Shown: piece after piece, positions 20,382 to 25,006 of the stretch
Layout of the letters: each line of letters begins with the position of its first letter
Numbering within the stretch: the stretch's first letter is position 1
DNA from: Owenia fusiformis
Taxonomy: Eukaryota > Annelida > Polychaeta > Sabellida > Oweniidae
Direction of reading: 5' to 3'
DNA: 25,006 bases
Assembly (NCBI GenBank): GCA_903813345.2
Contig: CAIIXF020000132.1
Coordinates: 1 to 25,006, forward strand
Translations under genes and position numbers: made by a program
The notes under the pieces: generated by a model
Databases searched by the model: none
The model's input: the letters and a program-made list of their open reading frames with translations, nothing else
Told to the model about the DNA's origin: nothing

Positions 20382-20568
20382 AAAGCATAACAAAATTGCA
20401 TTTCTGTCGGTGCATTGTTTTATTGTAGAGTCCCTCACTTTAGCAGCGTTTTGGTTCCCAACTGTTAGGAGCCCTTCTCACAGCTGGGAACGAAAATGCC
20501 GCTTGAAGTAGCAGGGACTCTTTTTGAGAGAATAATATACCAACAGAAAGGGATTTTTGTTATGCTTT
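20382..20568. mobile_element. Foldback element, 187 bp
   Basis: aaagcataacaaaa at the left end pairs with ttttgttatgcttt at the right end. Pairing continues inward through tttctgt/acagaaa, agagtccct/agggactct, the agc-gcgtttt/aaaatgccgct block, and gttcccaactg/cagctgggaac. The arms meet at a short loop near 20470-20480. It is almost entirely palindromic and non-coding. A 22-bp perfect palindrome follows five bases later. Confidence 0.85.
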
Positions 20569-20572
20569 GAAC

Positions 20573-20594
20573 CAAGGACGTCTAGACGTCCTTG
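20573..20594. repeat. 22-bp perfect palindrome
   Basis: Both strands read caaggacgtc-tagacgtccttg with no mismatch. Weaker pairing extends on both sides (ttgaac / tttgaa). A 22-bp perfect palindrome by chance is rare, and its place beside a foldback element suggests part of a larger element end. Confidence 0.85.
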
Positions 20595-20712
20595 TTTGAA
20601 TGGAACATCTGGTAGGTCAAAAATTCAAACCAGAACAACGGCAATGCCAAAGCGTAGCGAATCCCATCGAACAGAAATGGCTGGCATTTTTACAAACAAA
20701 ATATATAGCAAA

Positions 20713-21500
20713 TATCATAAAATAACACCCATAAGAAATGCCACCATTTTCAAAATGGTTGCTCACTAGCCAAAATATCATCAGAAGAAGTAACATGCTC
20801 TTAAATAGCCACATATAATTTTTTTCTTAAATCGCACACACATACATGTAAATGCTGGCCATTTTTTAAAATGACCGCCTACTACCCAAAATGTCATAAG
20901 ACAGTATGCAATCCTTACGAGTACTTACATATCAAATATGAACAAAATCGCTCTATTACTTTGAATTATAATAAAAAATGTAAAATAACACACATAAAAA
21001 TGGTGGCCATTTTTCAAAATGGCCGACTATTCCCCAAGGTTTTATTAGACAATGTGTCATGCTTAAAGTATTCACATATCAAATATGAACAAAATCGCTC
21101 CAATACTTTTCGAGTTATAGTAAAAATGAAAGCCATTTTTTAAAATGTCCACCTACTAATCGAAGTGTCATGAGACATTGTGCAAGGCTCTTAAGTATTC
21201 ACATATCAAATATGAACAAAATCGCTCCACTACTTTCCGAGTTATAGTAAAAAACGTAAAAAATGGTGCTCGCTCTACTACTTTTTTGGCTTACAGTAAA
21301 AAATGTTAAGTAACACACATAAAAATGGCGACCATTTTTCAAAATGGCCGCCTACTACCAATAAAAATGTCGTTAGACATTGTGCCATGCTTAAAGTATT
21401 CACATACCAAATATAAACCAAATCGCTCCACTACTTTTCAAGTTACAGCAAAAATCGTAAAATGACGTGCAAAGGCAGCCATTTTTCAAGATGGCTGCCA
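20713..21500. repeat. Degenerate tandem array, about 130-210-bp units
   Basis: The landmark atcaaatatgaacaaaatcg recurs at 20931, 21078, 21205 and 21416 (last one changed). Each unit also has a self-complementary core, (t)ggccatttttcaaaatggcc, then ctacta, and a tgtcat-agacattgtg stretch. A more diverged start lies near 20713. Small open frames here are repeat translations, not genes. Confidence 0.85.
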
Positions 21501-22360
21501 TGTATTTCTTCTGTATTTACATTTCTAGCTTAATCAATGTCACCATATTTTATAGACACCATATTTAAGTGATCAATTGCAAGCTGTTAGGTCAAGGTTA
21601 TACTTGTAAAAAACTTAAGAAATACTTTCTGGGCTTTGCTGAAAGGTACAAGTCATTAATTTCGAAATTTCAAGTTTTACCACTTGAGATGCTGAAGGAT
21701 GTAGGAATGGTATAATAAATTGGCAATGAACTCACAATTTTTTCACTTGGCACCTTGTGGATCCCAGCTATGGCATTAATTGATGAGAATTAGGGATCAA
21801 AACCAGCCATAGTTTTCTCCTGATGACCATTGTGAATTGTTGTGTTTTATGATGATGGCTTTGCGAACGGATGTTGACCCTTTGAATTGCCAATGGACTT
21901 CGAGACTGGATTTTATCTATCCCACATCATTTGAGACTGAATACTCTATCTTTTATGAGTACTAGTATCTACAACTATTTTTGATGTTATGAGTATTGGC
22001 TATCAATTTTTTTCAATTTTTCTTCGACATGTATTGTAATGACTTCAGTATGAATGAAATGTCCCTTGGTGTTCTGGTCCTGGATTGTGATATTGGTTCT
22101 CGATTGGAGGGGGAGAGGGGGATGTTAGATATTGTTTCTTTTTACGTTAGATCATGGTTTTGGGATATATAGGGTCTACTTTTCTTATGACAGATTTACA
22201 CTTTCAGTTTGCTTTTCTTGTTGGGTTTCTTTAAAGTTTTTAGTCACCCTTCCCTTTGGCATTTGTGCTTACATATTCCTATATAACTTTTTTACATTTA
22301 ATACATATTGCTATTACAGTTTTATATGCAATACCTAAATTACTGTAAAATTGGCACTAA
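21501..22360. other. Non-coding stretch between array and related fragment
   Basis: It begins with a short duplication (caccatattttatagacaccatattt). A gattggagggggagaggggg purine run sits near 22093-22120. The 68-codon open frame from 22132 is rich in Phe/Tyr/Ser and has no recognisable motif. I see no gene. Confidence 0.45.
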
Positions 22361-22560
22361 AATGGCTGCTATTTTTAAATGAGTGTCCATTTTGAAAATC
22401 AGCTTTCGGGCAGAACTTCTACCTCCATAGGGTATATGTGTACAAAATATGAACAAAATCAGCCCAACAGTACGGTATTTGAGTTATCGCCTGGAGGGAC
22501 GTACGTACATATAGACGGATGGACCGAGGCATTCCCTATATCCCTCAGAACTTCATTCTA
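22361..22560. repeat. Fragment related to the 20.7-21.5 kb array
   Basis: aaaatggctgctatttttaa, then acaaaatatgaacaaaatca, then a gagttatcgcc-like string repeat the order of landmarks in the array. It is followed by acggatggaccga, a type of string often seen at the end of such invertebrate repeats. The array and this piece may be two ends of one element; that is inference. Confidence 0.6.
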
Positions 22561-23477
22561 TGGGATAATTAACGGTCGAGTGATACAAGTAAAAATGAAT
22601 AAATCAATGATGCCTATTGGTAACTTTTGGTTATTTCAATTTTTAATTCAATTTGCCCAGGTCCACGAATTGCCCAACAGCATAGGCCTTGGGAGAAGTA
22701 GTAGGTAGCTCCTGAGTACTCTATATTCATACTACTTACTCCTTTCATTGAACAAACAAAAAAGTTTATTTTACACTTTATTTTATTAATTATATACACA
22801 ATAACATATAAAAGCTTGGATCATACATAAAAATGGTATTCATTATTTATATTGCACATAATATTGGGCATTATATTAGGAATATGTTACACGGCAATGC
22901 CTTTAATATAATTTACCAATGAATGCTGTATATGCAACCAAATGCTTTTTTCCACACAGCGGCAACATATTTCTGGACACTACTATATTAAAGAGAGAAT
23001 CAAATATAGCGAGCAGGCTAAACAAAAAGAATATTTTTGGCTTATGTCATTCCTTGTCATGTCTATTTTCTAAAAATCATAAATGTGCAAACTTTATTCC
23101 AGGAAAACAAAATATTTTTACAATAATTTATTATTTTTCTATACATGTAAGAATGGTTACCATTCTTATTATTTGGGGGAATTTAAACATTTTTCACCCA
23201 CTTTTACACTTAGAATCTCTAATAACTTAATCAATTTATAACATATTGTGAATCTTTTGGGATATATTGCATTTGATATTGTAAGGAATAGATTGGTAGG
23301 TCAATTATATATGTTGCTTGTAATTTTGTCACCCCCTATAGATCAGATTCTGCCTTTAATTAACGCTTAACCTTACCACCAGTTTTAACATTACTAGCAT
23401 TTTGAATATATTCTGACATTTGGTCATGCAGAAATAAGGAAACATCTTCTCTACTGACTAATTTGCTCAAATATAGT
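22561..23477. other. AT-rich stretch, nothing recognised
   Basis: A 103-codon open frame on the plus strand (22919-23230) has no motif I recognise, and no intron signals or neighbour support it as an exon. No tandem repeat is evident. Confidence 0.45.
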
Positions 23478-24420
23478 CAGGGGGTATAAACGCGTCCAGT
23501 ATTTTCGTCTGGTACAAACTGAGATAATGGACGCCGACCTTCTTTTTGATCCAGAGAGAGGGGTAGGTGTGATTTTACTCGGTAGCCTATGATCGTTCTA
23601 CAGGGTTTCCTTATCTAGAAACAAGCTCATCAGATTCCCAGAACATTGAGGAACACACAATTCTTACAAAATGACAGTCATTCATCTAGTTTATATGGAT
23701 AGCTGTCATTTAAAGATGCATTATGCCATAGGTTTATCCCCCAGACAATCAATGATGTCCTATTGTTATTGCTCATATAATATCTCACATACCATGGATA
23801 TATCTTGAGAATAACTTTTGGGTATATTATTGTTGAAATATCGGAAATAATGAACAGAACAACCAAAGTCCAGAATTAAACACAATCGATTCCTCGGCTA
23901 GCGAGGGGAATCCTCATGGAGTCACACAAGCACCCACAAGCGCCTTGAACCAGGCAGCCAATCAGGTTTATGATAAACAAAGTCAATGACAAATCAGTTA
24001 ACAGGAGGACTTTCCCGGTATATTCAAACTTCAGATTGAATTAATTTCTTCGAAAATAATTAGATCGACCAGCATAATCGCAAAATTAACACTGAAAGTG
24101 GGGGATTTGGGACTTCTTCTTTGGTAAGTAGATGGGTATATATGTGGTGAAACTCAATATGCAAAAAAGTCCAGAGGGTTCTTGATTGTGTTATCCTATG
24201 GCATAGAGCCTCTTTAATATGAATTGGATGTTCCCCAGTGTACTGGAAATCTGATGAGCTTGTTTTTAAACACACTGTAAAACGATCACAGGCTACTGAG
24301 TATAATAACACCTACTCCTCTCTCTGGATAAAAAATGGAGGTATGCGCTGCGACCAGTATTTTCAGTTGTATCAGACGATAAAACTGGCCGCGTTTCTAT
24401 CCCCGGATAGCACATAAAAG
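23478..24420. mobile_element. Long inverted-repeat element, about 940 bp
   Basis: The left arm (about 23478-23660) pairs with the right arm (about 24237-24420). Landmarks with their complements are: gggggtataaacgcg, ccagtattttcgtctg, atccagagagagg-gtaggtg, ctcggtagcct-tgatcgtt, acaagctcatcagat and cattgaggaaca. Pairing resumes inside with tatgccatagg near 23724, whose complement cctatggcata lies near 24196. Arm identity is roughly 75-80%, so the element is old. It contains no transposase-like frame. Confidence 0.75.
23888..23912. repeat. Short near-perfect palindrome
   Basis: gattcctcg and cgaggggaatc pair around gcta, in the core of the long inverted-repeat element. Confidence 0.55.
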
Positions 24421-25006
24421 AATATTCATTGATCTTACCAATATACATGAGCCTGTTGTCTAAATAGGTATTTCCTAAACATGTTGAAATCTCATTTAGA
24501 ATTTCATATTAGCTTCAAGAAAAATACATTTTGTATAAGTTAAGAGAGTGGAAATGAACCCATTATTTTATTATAAGAACAAACAAGACATTAAAATTAG
24601 CACTTTGAAAAATGTGATAAAAAACATGTACTTAACATGTAGCATTATTCAACATGCAAAAAACGCTGTGCCTCAATGGAAAAGATTAGTTATTTTATGA
24701 AAATGGCACCAATCAGTGGGTACATGGGATGAAAACAGCCGATTGTCCCATTTGAGTAGCAAAACAAGGTTCTATATGACAGATTGTAAGATATGTGGGA
24801 GATTGACAGATAAGTGGGTAATACAAAAGGCTCAACTGCCAAGAGCCAAAAGTACATGTAACCTTTTTTGGAGGTAATGCTTTGAACTTAAATCAAAAGC
24901 TTTGTTTAAGGTAAAAACTATTTTTAAGGTCAGGTTACCTAGAATCCAATATATAATTCACAGTTTTGAGTCATTATTTCTTCCGAAACTTACTTCTTAA
25001 TAAATA
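24421..25006. other. AT-rich stretch to the window edge, nothing recognised
   Basis: No coding similarity, RNA gene or ordered repeat was found. Confidence 0.5.

Noticed and set aside
20871-21143. 90-codon open frame with repeated YEQNRS motifs as a repeat protein
   Set aside because: The peptide repeats simply mirror the DNA tandem array, and the frame breaks in other units.
22919-23230. 103-codon open frame as a host gene
   Set aside because: Composition is typical of chance in AT-rich DNA and no domain or exon context is visible.
23678-24311. Minus-strand open frames of 62 and 83 codons as genes
   Set aside because: Both lie inside the long inverted-repeat element, the second largely on its right arm, and neither shows a known motif.

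Overview
The window looks like AT-rich, intron/intergenic-type DNA from an animal nuclear genome. I find no bacterial gene organisation, no intact host gene, no tRNA or rRNA gene and no CRISPR array. Nearly everything recognisable is a transposable element or a repeat: a Ty3/Gypsy-type LTR retrotransposon, two decayed LINE reverse transcriptases (one Tx1/L1-like), Tc1/mariner-type non-autonomous elements, several other foldback elements, and degenerate tandem repeats. The mix (gag behind a tRNA-Leu-type primer site, Tx1-like LINE, AGGTCA-rich and 'atggccgcc'-type repeats) fits a marine invertebrate, perhaps a mollusc or other lophotrochozoan, or a deuterostome. That placement is inference from general style, not from a diagnostic gene.

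Layout. 1-1791: 5' end of an LTR retrotransposon on the minus strand, with gag running off the left edge, a primer-binding site and a probable 594-bp LTR containing a strong CTCF-like motif. 1792-4217: AT-rich, nothing coding. 4220-5094: an 875-bp Tc1-type foldback element with TA target duplication. 5350-5482: a 39-bp tandem array of hairpins carrying CACGTG E-boxes. 6187-6727 and 7363-7582: two further foldback elements. 8407-8830: a cluster of related palindromic MITEs, with a fourth member at 18629-18816. 10798-11045: an inverted pair of diverged tRNA-like modules. 11105-12170: tandem repeats. 12181-13783: LINE RT pseudogene, minus strand. 14089-15245: a foldback element split by a second, oppositely oriented copy of the Tc1-type element (14317-15189).

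15431-18325 holds a Tx1-like LINE pseudogene, minus strand, whose 3' coding part was tandemly duplicated after it had already frameshifted, plus a displaced copy of an RT piece. 18330-19725: a repeat rich in AGGTCA half-sites, ending in a short GC-rich block and a perfect hairpin. 20214-20594: a 60-bp duplication, a 187-bp foldback and a 22-bp perfect palindrome. 20713-21500: a tandem array of about 130-210-bp units, with a related piece at 22361-22560. 23478-24420: a long inverted repeat with arms of at least about 180 bp.

The genes do not form a functional pathway. The window is best read as a layered record of insertions, with at least seven independent foldback structures, one clear nested insertion and one recent local duplication inside an old LINE. 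The most checkable unusual points are the nested insertion, the duplication inside the decayed LINE, the inverted tRNA-like pair, and the transcription-factor-like motifs embedded in repeats.
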